From Azotimanducus sp963663145 (lineage in GTDB: Bacteria > Pseudomonadota > Gammaproteobacteria > Pseudomonadales > Azotimanducaceae), in the NCBI GenBank assembly GCA_963663145.1, contig OY760134.1, positions 1,612,001-1,676,000 on the forward strand: a stretch of 64,000 nt of DNA. Reading direction: 5' to 3'. The stretch's first letter is position 1. Each line of letters starts with the position of its first letter. A program made the position numbers and the translations under genes. Positions 36,732 through 44,701 of the stretch are shown here, piece by piece. The notes under the pieces were generated by a model, which saw only the letters and a list, made by a program, of their open reading frames with translations, did not search any database and had not been told where the DNA came from.

Positions 36732-37856
36732 CTATCTCTCTAATATGCGGACTACGCGCCGAGGCTCAGGTCCGACATACTCGGCACTCGGGCGGATAAT
36801 GCGGTTCTTGGCCCTTTGCTCCATCACATGCGCCGCCCAGCCCGTGACCCGCGAGCACACGAAGATTGGCGTAAAGAGCTTGGTGGGAATCTGCATTGAA
36901 TGGTAGGCGCTGGCATGAAAAAAGTCCGCGTTGGCAAAGAGTGCCTTCTCATCCCACATGAGTTTCTCGATGGCCGCCGAAATATCGTAGCGGAGGCGAT
37001 CTCCAGCCTCGTTTGCCAGTTCGAGCGCATGCGCCTTGATGACCGTATTGCGTGGGTCGCTGGTGCGATACACCGCATGTCCGAAACCCATGACGAGTTC
37101 TTTGCGCTCAAGCATGCCCCTGACACCCTGCACTGCCTCTTCGGGCGATGAAAATCGCTCAATGAGCTCCATGGCGGCCTCATTGGCGCCTCCGTGCAAG
37201 GGGCCACGCAACGAACCTATGGCTCCCGTGATGCAGCTATGCAGGTCGGAAAGGGTGGAGGCGCACACCCTCGCGGTAAAGGTCGAGGCGTTGAATTCGT
37301 GTTCCGCATAGAGAATCAAGGAAGTGTCCAATACATTGATATGCAGTTTGGACGCCGGCGAGTCATGCAGCATGGTGAGGAAGTGCTCGGCTATGCTGAG
37401 CGCCTTGGTGTTCGTCTCTATGCGCACGCCATCATGAGAGAACCGATACCAATAGAGAATGATACTCGGCAAGGCCGCCACCAAACGCTCAGCCGCTTCG
37501 ATCTGATTCGAGAAATCGCCTTCTGGTTCCAAGTTACCGAGCATGGATGCGCCGGTGCGCATGACATCCATCGGATGCGCAGAGGCCGGGATACGTTCCA
37601 ATACCTCGAGTAGCGGCGCGGGCAACCCACGCTGTGCGCGAAGACGGCTGGCAAAGCTCGCGAGTTCGCCGGCTTTCGGGAGTTCCCCATGCAGAATAAG
37701 ATGCGCGACCTCCTCAAAACTCGTGTTGCCGGCAAGATCGGAGATGTCGTAGCCGCGATAGGTGAGTCCTGTTCCTGTCTTGCCAACCGTGCAGAGAGAC
37801 GTCTCACCCGCTGTTTGTCCACGTAAACCGGCCCCGCCGAGCGCTTTATCAACCAT
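36732..37856 (-). CDS. prpC: 2-methylcitrate synthase
   Basis: PrpC condenses propionyl-CoA and oxaloacetate. The 374-residue citrate-synthase-fold protein has GKTGTGLTYRGYDISDLAGN, SLRGPLHGGANEAAMELIER with a catalytic His, GFGHAVYRTSDPRN and the C-terminal FVCSRVTGWAAHVMEQR. Gene order and the short (about 372-residue) form favour methylcitrate synthase over the TCA citrate synthase. It lies in the thrH-prpB-prpC-prpD operon. Confidence 0.94.
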   Translation of the reverse strand: MVDKALGGAGLRGQTAGETSLCTVGKTGTGLTYRGYDISDLAGNTSFEEVAHLILHGELPKAGELASFASRLRAQRGLPAPLLEVLERIPASAHPMDVMRTGASMLGNLEPEGDFSNQIEAAERLVAALPSIILYWYRFSHDGVRIETNTKALSIAEHFLTMLHDSPASKLHINVLDTSLILYAEHEFNASTFTARVCASTLSDLHSCITGAIGSLRGPLHGGANEAAMELIERFSSPEEAVQGVRGMLERKELVMGFGHAVYRTSDPRNTVIKAHALELANEAGDRLRYDISAAIEKLMWDEKALFANADFFHASAYHSMQIPTKLFTPIFVCSRVTGWAAHVMEQRAKNRIIRPSAEYVGPEPRRVVRILER

Positions 37857-37873
37857 TACTTATTTACCTTTAT

Positions 37874-38773
37874 TCACCTTGAGTTGTCACTCCCTGTTCG
37901 CCGCTCAAAAAGCGCATCGAGCTTTTCTTCGTAGGCGTGATAGCGCAGAACCTCGTAGAGTTCCCCACGCGTTTGCATGAGGTCCAAGACCCCGCGCTGC
38001 GTCCCCTTATCTCTCAGTTCTTTGAAGACCGCCAAGGCGGCCTTATTCATGGCGCGAAATGCCGAAAGCGGATAGAGCACCATGGCAATCCCCTGCTCGC
38101 GCAATTCGTCAACCCGGAACATCGGTGTCATGCCGAATTCCGTCAGATTAGCCAGCACCGGAACCTTCACACTCGACACCACTTTGGCGTAGTGCGCGAG
38201 ATCCGTCATGGCTTCGGCAAATATGGCATCCGCGCCCGCCGCCTCAAAGGCCTGCGAGCGTTCTATGACGGCATCGAGACCCTCGACCGCGAGCGCATCC
38301 GTGCGAGCCATGATCATAAATTCCGGGTCGGTCTTCGCATCCACCGCCACGCGAATTCGGTCCAGCATCTCGTCCAAACCGACTATGGCCTTGCCCGGTC
38401 TGTGTCCACAGCGCTTTTGGGCAACCTGATCTTCGATATGCAGCCCGGCCGCACCCGCACGAATGAACTCACGAACCGTTCGCGCAATATTGAAGGCACC
38501 GCCAAATCCCGTGTCCGCATCCACCAGCAGCGGCAGCTCGGTCGCCGCAGTGATGCGGCGTATATCGGTCAAAACATCGTCTAGGCTGGTGATCGCGAGG
38601 TCCGGCAGACCGTAGGAGGCATTGGCCACCCCAGCACCAGAGAGATATACGGCACGAAATCCCGCCGTCTCGGCGAGCAGCGCCGCATAGGCGTGGATCG
38701 TGCCAACAATTTGCAGCGGCTTTTCCGTCGCGAGCGCCGCTTGAAGTCTTTTGCCGGCAGAACTCGCCACCAC
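37874..38773 (-). CDS. prpB: Methylisocitrate lyase
   Basis: PrpB splits 2-methylisocitrate to pyruvate and succinate. The 299-residue PEP-mutase/ICL-superfamily protein has LLVDADTGFGGAFNIARTV, the catalytic loop QKRCGHRPGKAIV and IMARTDALAVEGLD. The start is GTG and overlaps the thrH stop by one base (TAGTG), which couples them. Confidence 0.95.
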   Translation of the reverse strand: MVASSAGKRLQAALATEKPLQIVGTIHAYAALLAETAGFRAVYLSGAGVANASYGLPDLAITSLDDVLTDIRRITAATELPLLVDADTGFGGAFNIARTVREFIRAGAAGLHIEDQVAQKRCGHRPGKAIVGLDEMLDRIRVAVDAKTDPEFMIMARTDALAVEGLDAVIERSQAFEAAGADAIFAEAMTDLAHYAKVVSSVKVPVLANLTEFGMTPMFRVDELREQGIAMVLYPLSAFRAMNKAALAVFKELRDKGTQRGVLDLMQTRGELYEVLRYHAYEEKLDALFERRTGSDNSR

Positions 38774-39390
38774 TAGGCCGCCTCCGCGGTTCGAGCCTTT
38801 GTCGTCAGCAACAGTTCTTGAAGCTCAGCATGGTCATTGGCTTGCGGCAAGTCTGGGATACGCGCCGTCACATTTGGCGGGGCGCCGTAGAAGTACCCGA
38901 ATTCAGCCTGCTCAAGCATGGTCAAGTCGTTGAAGGAGTCTCCAGCCGCATGCACTTGGTAGTTCATCGCCTGAAAACCCTTGACCGCCTGACGCTTGGG
39001 GTCGTCCTGACGCAGGCTATAGCCGGTTACCCTGCCTTCCGACGACTGCATGCTGTGACAAAGGAGCATGGGAGACCCGATTTTCCTCATTATCGGTAGG
39101 GCAATTTCATAAAAGGTGTCCGATACCACCGCCACCTGAAAGTGCTGCCTTGCCCAGTGCATAAACGGCACCGCGCCTTCAAGCGGCTCAAGTTCAGACA
39201 CCACCGCATGCACCACATCGAGCCGCAAATCGTGCCGACGCATGACCTGAAGACGCATCTGCATCAGGTCGTCATAGACCGGTATGTCCCTCGTGGTTTG
39301 CTGAAGTTCATCGATACCGGTGCGAACCGCGACCCCTTGCCAGATTTCCGGCAAAAGCACACCTTCAAGATCAAGACATAGTACGTCCAA
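38773..39390 (-). CDS. thrH: ThrH: phosphoserine phosphatase / homoserine phosphotransferase
   Basis: This HAD-family enzyme of 205 residues resembles Pseudomonas ThrH closely: CLDLEGVLLPEIW with the nucleophile Asp7, TTRDIPVYDDLM, LEGAVPFMHWARQHFQVAVV followed by SDTFYE, YSLRQDDPKRQAV, and AAGDSFNDLTML. It can remove phosphate from phosphoserine or transfer it to homoserine. It heads the prp operon, an uncommon placement, and is translationally coupled to prpB. Confidence 0.92.
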   Translation of the reverse strand: MDVLCLDLEGVLLPEIWQGVAVRTGIDELQQTTRDIPVYDDLMQMRLQVMRRHDLRLDVVHAVVSELEPLEGAVPFMHWARQHFQVAVVSDTFYEIALPIMRKIGSPMLLCHSMQSSEGRVTGYSLRQDDPKRQAVKGFQAMNYQVHAAGDSFNDLTMLEQAEFGYFYGAPPNVTARIPDLPQANDHAELQELLLTTKARTAEAA

Positions 39391-39738
39391 CAGGGACTTC
39401 CAAACTTGCGAACCGAGAATTCTAGCCTATGTGAGCAATCGGAGTGTTCGCGGCTCCTTCTCTGAACTCGTCGGCGTAACCACCTCAATCGAACAAATAC
39501 GAATACGGGGACCCCTTCCTTGGAAAGCTGTTCCGGGGCCGGGAGCTATCGGAGCTTGATTTTAAAAGTAGCGTTCCTGTCGCTTCCGCTTCACTCCCCT
39601 ACCGATTGTCTTCAAAACAAGGCACACCCCCCTGACTACACAGAAAAGCTTTATGAGCTTCCAACACCGCACCCTTGACACTAAATTTGCTGCGTAAGGA
39701 ACTCATCCGCTAGAATCTCATTCATCGAGACTTGTGAG
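39391..39738. other. Promoter-containing intergenic region between thrH and the channel gene
   Basis: These 350 bp lie between divergently transcribed thrH and the channel. No gene is visible. A sigma70-like pair faces the channel: TTGCTG at 39687-39692 and TAGAAT at 39711-39716, 18 bp apart. Confidence in the promoter is modest. Confidence 0.4.
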
Positions 39739-39760
39739 TTTGACCGAGCGGTCAGTCAAA
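39739..39760. promoter_or_regulatory. Overlapping palindromes, TetR-type operator candidate
   Basis: TGACCGAGCGGTCA (39741-39754) is an inverted repeat with 6-bp arms and a 2-bp spacer. It lies inside another pair, TTTGAC/GTCAAA (39739-39744 and 39755-39760). Such nested sites are typical of TetR-family dimer binding. It sits just downstream of the promoter candidate and directly before the upstream ORF at 39761. Confidence 0.5.
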
Positions 39761-39829
39761 ATGAGCGAACTTCCGCTAAGGTTGCTGGCGATGCCTGTAC
39801 TGAGAATGTTGTGGGAGTGGTGGGATTAA
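39761..39829 (+). CDS. 22-residue upstream ORF / leader peptide candidate
   Basis: An ATG directly after the palindrome opens a 22-codon frame (MSELPLRLLAMPVLRMLWEW, then WD). It ends in TAA, which overlaps the channel ATG at 39829 (TAATG). It could couple translation of the channel, be a leader peptide, or be the remnant of a lost regulator. No clear ribosome site precedes it. Confidence 0.35.
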   Translation: MSELPLRLLAMPVLRMLWEWWD

Positions 39830-41040
39830 TGGTCGCCGAGGACCCGAACAGCATCCGGCAGCATATTTTTCAGATAGTGTTCAGCGGGTCCAGTAGAGCC
39901 GCGAGACTCTTCGACCTTTCCGTGTTAATCGCGATTCTTGCGAGCGTCGTCGTTGTTCTTATGGACTCCCTACCGAGTCTGGGCATTAAGTGGCATGAGC
40001 GACTGCGTTCTGCGGAGGTCGTGTTCACGTTGGTATTCACCGTTGAGTATTTGGTGCGACTCTGGTGTCACCCAAGGCCTGCTCGCTATGCGCTCAGTTT
40101 CTTCGGCATAGTCGATTTCGTCTCGATTGTTCCAACTTTCTTGGCGTTAATATTTCCAGGCTGGGAAAACCTCGCCGTTTTGCGAGTGCTAAGGGTTTTG
40201 CGAATCTTTCGGGCGTTCGGCCTCGGCCGTTTTTCGCGTGCTTCGGAGATCATAGCCACTGCCATCACAGCGTCGCGCTACAAGATCGCGGTTTTTATCG
40301 TCGGAGTTCTGATCGCCGCCCTGGTCGGTGGGTCGCTCATGTACATGGTAGAAGGCCCGGAAAGAGAGGAGTTCCGGAGCATCCCTGAGGGTTTCTACTG
40401 GGCTGTCTTTCATCTGACTACCGTTGGTCACACGGACATCTCAGCAACCACGCCCCTTGGAAAAGTAATGTCTTCCATCATCATGATGCTCGGCTACTGC
40501 TTTTTCGCTGTTCCCGTGGCTCTCATCACTTCAGAGGTCATCTCTTTGAAGAAGGTGCGAGACGAGATGCTCACTAGTGGAGAAAGCGATGTAATGGAGT
40601 ACAAGTCTTCGGCCTTCTTCAGCCACCAGAAACCGGATCTGCCCGAGGCGACCTTATTCGAGGCCTCTGTTCTCAAACCTATTGCCGGATTCCTGAACAG
40701 CAAAGGCGGCACATTGGTTATCGGGGTCGCCGACGACGGGCATGTGCTTGGTATTCAATCAGATCTTGATCTCAAGCACTGGGACGTGGACCGCTATGTG
40801 AACACGCTTACAAGCAAAATTGGCACCGCAATGGGACTGCACGCGGCTGCCATGACGACGATTAGTACGGAACCTTATCAGGGATTACCGATTTGCATCA
40901 TTGAAGTGCTACAGTCCCCCGATCCGGTATACCTCCAAACACAAAAGAACAAAAAGGTTTTTCTTGTCCGTATCAATAACTCGACCCGTGAACTGAGCGG
41001 CGCTGAAATGGTAAGTTATATCAACAGACGCTGGACCTAG
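39829..41040 (+). CDS. Voltage-gated-like cation channel fused to a Schlafen/AlbA_2 domain
   Basis: The N-terminal half is a six-helix ion channel. S4 carries arginines at every third position (LRVLRVLRIFRAFGLGRF), and the pore helix and filter are FHLTTVGHTDIS, followed by S6 (LGYCFFAVPVALITSEV). The filter is TVGHTD in place of the usual TVGYGD. Soon after S6 comes a domain of about 150 residues typical of AlbA_2/Schlafen-like putative nucleic-acid- or nucleotide-binding proteins: MEYKSSAFF, EASVLKPIAGFLNSKGGTLV, IGVADDGHVLGI and VFLVRINNSTRELSG. The channel would be in the inner membrane with the AlbA_2 domain inside. Start 39829 follows a GGGAG site; GTG 39811 is an alternative. Function is unknown. 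Confidence 0.88.
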   Translation: MVAEDPNSIRQHIFQIVFSGSSRAARLFDLSVLIAILASVVVVLMDSLPSLGIKWHERLRSAEVVFTLVFTVEYLVRLWCHPRPARYALSFFGIVDFVSIVPTFLALIFPGWENLAVLRVLRVLRIFRAFGLGRFSRASEIIATAITASRYKIAVFIVGVLIAALVGGSLMYMVEGPEREEFRSIPEGFYWAVFHLTTVGHTDISATTPLGKVMSSIIMMLGYCFFAVPVALITSEVISLKKVRDEMLTSGESDVMEYKSSAFFSHQKPDLPEATLFEASVLKPIAGFLNSKGGTLVIGVADDGHVLGIQSDLDLKHWDVDRYVNTLTSKIGTAMGLHAAAMTTISTEPYQGLPICIIEVLQSPDPVYLQTQKNKKVFLVRINNSTRELSGAEMVSYINRRWT

Positions 41041-41238
41041 TTGAATCAGAATGGCCGAGAAGGGATCTTCCTCAAACGACCGACCCACCTACCGCCTCTT
41101 GCGCGCCAAAGACGCATAGACGCGGTTCATATAGAACGTGTCGCTCTAGCGTTCATCGAAGTCGGTGCACCATGCGGAAAAGCGCCGCACCCAGTGCTTG
41201 AAGCACCGCCGTTGGTGAATAGTTCGGGGGCAATTCCT

Positions 41239-42564
41239 TCATCCGCTCACCGCCATGCAGACGAGATCCCGCAGACTGGTCTTCTTGCCATAACGCAAAA
41301 GCCCGATTCGGAATACTCGTCCGGCCACCCAGCCGGTGGCGATGGCACCAAGGAACGCCAATACAAGGCTCAACACGACTTCAAATATCGGCACATCCGA
41401 GAGCAACATGCGCGTCGGCATGATGACCGGCGCTGTGACTGGCACCAAAGAGCCAATCTTGATGAACAGGCTATTGGGTGCGAGCACGATGGTCTGAAGC
41501 ATCACCACCGAGAGAATAAGCGGAAACATGGGCAGCATCATGGCCATCTGCGCTTCTTGGTTGTTCTCAAACACCGCCCCGAGTGCACCGAACAGACTGG
41601 CATAGAGGAAGTAACCAATCGGAATCATCAAGATGGTCACGAAAACAACGTCCCCGCGAACATCGGGCATGGCACCAGCGTCCATGGCACCAATGTTCTG
41701 AAACGATTGCAAGCTACCCGCCAAATCACCGAGTTGCTCCGGCGAGAACAGCAGACCCACCATAACCGCCGCCGCAAGACCAAGCACCAAAATCATGAGC
41801 AACCAAATAAGGATTTGGGTCAGAGCGAGTGCAAAGAGCGCGAGGATCTTACCCATGAGAATGTCAAAGGGTCTGACGCTGGCGATCAGGATTTCGGCCA
41901 TGCGGCTGCTCTTCTCCTCCATCACCGCCTGCATGACCATGCCTCCATAGATACTGACCAGCATGAATATGCCGAACGCGATGCCCATGCCGTAGCCGAC
42001 CAGTCCGAGCGCACGCCCCGAAGCATCCCGATCGCCCTCTCCCGAATCGTCGAGTTCCATCACCCGAAAGGTCACGCCCCGGCGAACAGCGTTATAGACC
42101 TCCCTCGGCAGTTCAAAACGCTCCAAGCGCCTTTCCCGCACCACATCAAGCACGAAGCGCCTCAGCACCTGCTCCACCAGCACGGATTGCACCTCAGTCG
42201 TGTAGAGATACACCTCTCTGCCGCGATTCATATCGGTGAGTCCTTCGGGAAGCACCAAGAGGCCATCAAACTCCTCACTCGTCACACGCTGCTTGAGGCG
42301 GTCGAGTGATCCACTCACCCGCGCGAGTTCTATTGATGAAGGCGCCTCTTGCTCAAGCTGCTCGAACACTTCATTGCCGGGATCATAGACGGCAATGGCT
42401 CGCTGCATGGATCGCTCGGAAGAGACGGAGGCTGCGACCACTAGTGCCACCACGGCCATGAGGGCGACAATCGCAATCGGCATGAGCAAGGTCATGAGAA
42501 TAAAGGTCTTGCTCTTGACGCGACGCAAGTATTCGCTCTCGATGACGACGCCGAGCGCTGTCAC
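41239..42564 (-). CDS. ABC-2 type transporter permease (NatB-like)
   Basis: This 441-residue permease has an N-terminal helix (TFILMTLLMPIAIVALMAVV), a large extracytoplasmic loop, and five or more C-terminal helices (MGIAFGIFMLVSIYGGMVMQ, ILALFALALTQILIWLLMIL). The arrangement matches NatB/YhaP-type Na+ or drug exporters. It overlaps the ATPase gene by four bases (ATGA) and probably forms a dimeric exporter with it. The substrate is not readable from sequence. Confidence 0.9.
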   Translation of the reverse strand: MTALGVVIESEYLRRVKSKTFILMTLLMPIAIVALMAVVALVVAASVSSERSMQRAIAVYDPGNEVFEQLEQEAPSSIELARVSGSLDRLKQRVTSEEFDGLLVLPEGLTDMNRGREVYLYTTEVQSVLVEQVLRRFVLDVVRERRLERFELPREVYNAVRRGVTFRVMELDDSGEGDRDASGRALGLVGYGMGIAFGIFMLVSIYGGMVMQAVMEEKSSRMAEILIASVRPFDILMGKILALFALALTQILIWLLMILVLGLAAAVMVGLLFSPEQLGDLAGSLQSFQNIGAMDAGAMPDVRGDVVFVTILMIPIGYFLYASLFGALGAVFENNQEAQMAMMLPMFPLILSVVMLQTIVLAPNSLFIKIGSLVPVTAPVIMPTRMLLSDVPIFEVVLSLVLAFLGAIATGWVAGRVFRIGLLRYGKKTSLRDLVCMAVSG

Positions 42565-43520
42565 GCCGCATCTCCCAACTGAAGATGCTCGGATTCATCC
42601 GTTTCGGACTGATTCGCTTCTGAAGCCCGCACCAAGTCAATAAATATCTCTCTCAAGGACGCTCGCCGGAACGAGAAGTGTTTGATTGAGCAGCCTGCGG
42701 CTCGAAGTCCATCCAAGAGACCGTCCGAATCGAAATCGCCGAGGAGTCTCACTTCGGCCTCCTGACCTTCGAGCTTCTCTATCCCAATGCGGCCGTGCAA
42801 CTCGAGCTCTCCCAAGACCTGCTGATTACCCTCAAAGGCTAGCCGAACCACGCCGCCACCGTGTGATTCCTTGACCGTCTCAAGCTCTCCGGCGACCAAG
42901 ACCCTTCCACCGGCGATAAGACAGATTTCATCGCAAAGCCCCTCCACCTGCTCCATCAGGTGAGAAGCGAAAACGATGATGTCGCCTTGTTCGCGTTGCT
43001 CGCGAATCACTTCTTCCATGAGTTCGGCGTTCAATGGATCCAATCCACTAAAGGGTTCGTCAAGAATCACCAGACGCGGCGCATGAATCAGCGTGAGCGC
43101 GAATTGCACCTTTTGCTGCATACCACGAGAGAGGTCCCTAGGACGCTTGTAGGCCCAATCTTCGGCGCCCAAGCGATTCAGCCAATACCGCCCCGCCTGC
43201 TTTGCGGCTTGTCCCGACAGTCCCTTGAGACGCCCGAGGTAGAGGAGCTGGTCCAGTACCGGCATCTGGCGGTACAGCCCTCGCTCTTCCGGCATGTAGC
43301 CTACCCTCGCCTGCGTCTTATGGGTGATCCGCTCGTCATCGAGCAGAATTTCCCCCGCATCTGGCCAAGTGATATTGGTCACCATGCGCAAAATCGACGA
43401 CTTGCCGGCACCATTCGGCCCGAGCAGCCCAAGAACACGCGCCGGATTTGCTTCAAACGACACGCCATCCACCGCGAGCGTCGCCTTGTAACTCTTCGAA
43501 ACCTCCTGAACCCGGAGCAT
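42561..43520 (-). CDS. ABC transporter ATP-binding subunit (NatA-like)
   Basis: This 319-residue ABC ATPase has Walker A LLGPNGAGKSS (about 32-42), the signature LSRGMQQKVQ, Walker B LVILDEPFSGLDP, and a C-terminal extension of about 100 residues, as in the DrrA/NatA subfamily that pairs with ABC-2 permeases. It is the first gene of the two-gene operon. Confidence 0.93.
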   Translation of the reverse strand: MLRVQEVSKSYKATLAVDGVSFEANPARVLGLLGPNGAGKSSILRMVTNITWPDAGEILLDDERITHKTQARVGYMPEERGLYRQMPVLDQLLYLGRLKGLSGQAAKQAGRYWLNRLGAEDWAYKRPRDLSRGMQQKVQFALTLIHAPRLVILDEPFSGLDPLNAELMEEVIREQREQGDIIVFASHLMEQVEGLCDEICLIAGGRVLVAGELETVKESHGGGVVRLAFEGNQQVLGELELHGRIGIEKLEGQEAEVRLLGDFDSDGLLDGLRAAGCSIKHFSFRRASLREIFIDLVRASEANQSETDESEHLQLGDAA

Positions 43521-43747
43521 AATGTTTAAGTTCTCAAACCAAGCCCAAGATTACATGATCATCGCGTACTTGTGTTGACGGCAAGATGCCGCCCTGCGCT
43601 ATAAGCTCATCGGGATCGAAGTCGCCTGCACGCTGTTACTCGCTTGAGTAGTGCCAATGCTTCATCGCGACTAGAGGAGAGAGGCGTTGGGCGCAACGAC
43701 ACCTACGAGCGTGAAATCTGAAGCGCTGCGAAAGGCTCTGACAACTG
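43521..43747. promoter_or_regulatory. Intergenic region with a plus-strand promoter-like sequence
   Basis: TTGACG (about 43574-43579) and TATAAG (about 43599-43604) are spaced 19 bp apart, slightly long for sigma70. They point toward the 3' end of the ATP-grasp gene on the other strand. No gene is evident downstream, so an antisense or small RNA is one possibility. The ABC gene promoter must also lie in this interval. Confidence 0.25.
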
Positions 43748-44701
43748 TCAAATGGCGCCGCCAAATCCCTGCAAGGCGAACCCCACCCGTTCGTCCACTG
43801 TCGGTGCGAACGCCTCTCGTTCGCTCACCGCACGAAGCCGAGGCTCGAGTCCCGATCCGTTAGCGATTTGAATGGCAAGACCCGGACGGGCATTCATTTC
43901 CAATAGCAAGGGTCCGGCGTTTGCGTCTATGACGATGTCGCAACCCAAGTAACCTAGATTGGTCACATCAAAGCACCGGCTCGCCAAGCGAAGCACTTCC
44001 TGCCAGTTCGGAATGCTGATGTCTTCAAGGCTCTCGCCGGTATCGGGATGATGAGTCACCATTCGGTCGTGCCGCACTGCGCCAATGCTCGTCCCGGTAG
44101 TGATGTCGATGCCGACACCGATCGCACCCTGATGCAAATTGGCCTTGCCATCCGAAGCGTGAGACCCCAAGCGAAGCATCGCCATGATGGGGTAGCCGCG
44201 AAAAACAATCACGCGAATATCCGGCACGCCATCCACGCTTAAAGACGCGAACATCCCGTGCGAGACCACCAAGGACTCGATGATCGCCGAATCGGGGCGT
44301 CCACCCAGCGAATAGAGACCGCTGATGATATTTGTAAGCCGCCTTTTGATTTCTTGAATATCGACTTCCTCGGCGCTGCTCTTCACGTAGCGCCCATTGC
44401 GCCGACCAGAAATCACCAAAATTCCCCTGCCCCCACTCCCTTGGGAAGGCTTGATGACGAACCTGTCGAGTTCGTGCAAGCGCTCCGGAACCGCCTCGAT
44501 CTCAAACTGCTGCGAAATGGCGAAAATGAGCTCCGGCGTCGGAATACCAGCCTTCGCGGCCAACCGCTTGGTACGCAACTTGTTGTCAACCAGCGGGTAG
44601 GCCTCTCGATTGTTATATGGGTTTATGAGCTCGACATTGCGGCGGTTCATGCCCATGACACCGCGTTTGCGCAGATCCCAAGGCGTTGCCAACCAGTTCA
44701 C
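43748..44701 (-). CDS. Alpha-L-glutamate ligase-like ATP-grasp protein
   Basis: This 317-residue protein belongs to the RimK-related ATP-grasp group. It has RFVIKPSQGSGGRGILVISG for nucleotide binding, RVIVFRGYPIMAMLRLG, and the metal-binding GPLLLEMNARPGLAIQIAN. RimK-type ligases add glutamate to proteins or small acceptors; the acceptor here is unknown. It overlaps the membrane gene upstream by four bases. It is the third gene of the retropepsin / inactive transglutaminase / ligase set. Confidence 0.9.
   Translation of the reverse strand: MNWLATPWDLRKRGVMGMNRRNVELINPYNNREAYPLVDNKLRTKRLAAKAGIPTPELIFAISQQFEIEAVPERLHELDRFVIKPSQGSGGRGILVISGRRNGRYVKSSAEEVDIQEIKRRLTNIISGLYSLGGRPDSAIIESLVVSHGMFASLSVDGVPDIRVIVFRGYPIMAMLRLGSHASDGKANLHQGAIGVGIDITTGTSIGAVRHDRMVTHHPDTGESLEDISIPNWQEVLRLASRCFDVTNLGYLGCDIVIDANAGPLLLEMNARPGLAIQIANGSGLEPRLRAVSEREAFAPTVDERVGFALQGFGGAI

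Noticed and set aside
41041..42309. 422-codon His-rich plus-strand frame
   Set aside because: It is fully antisense to the ABC permease, whose membrane-protein frame is convincing; the composition is that of an opposite-strand shadow.
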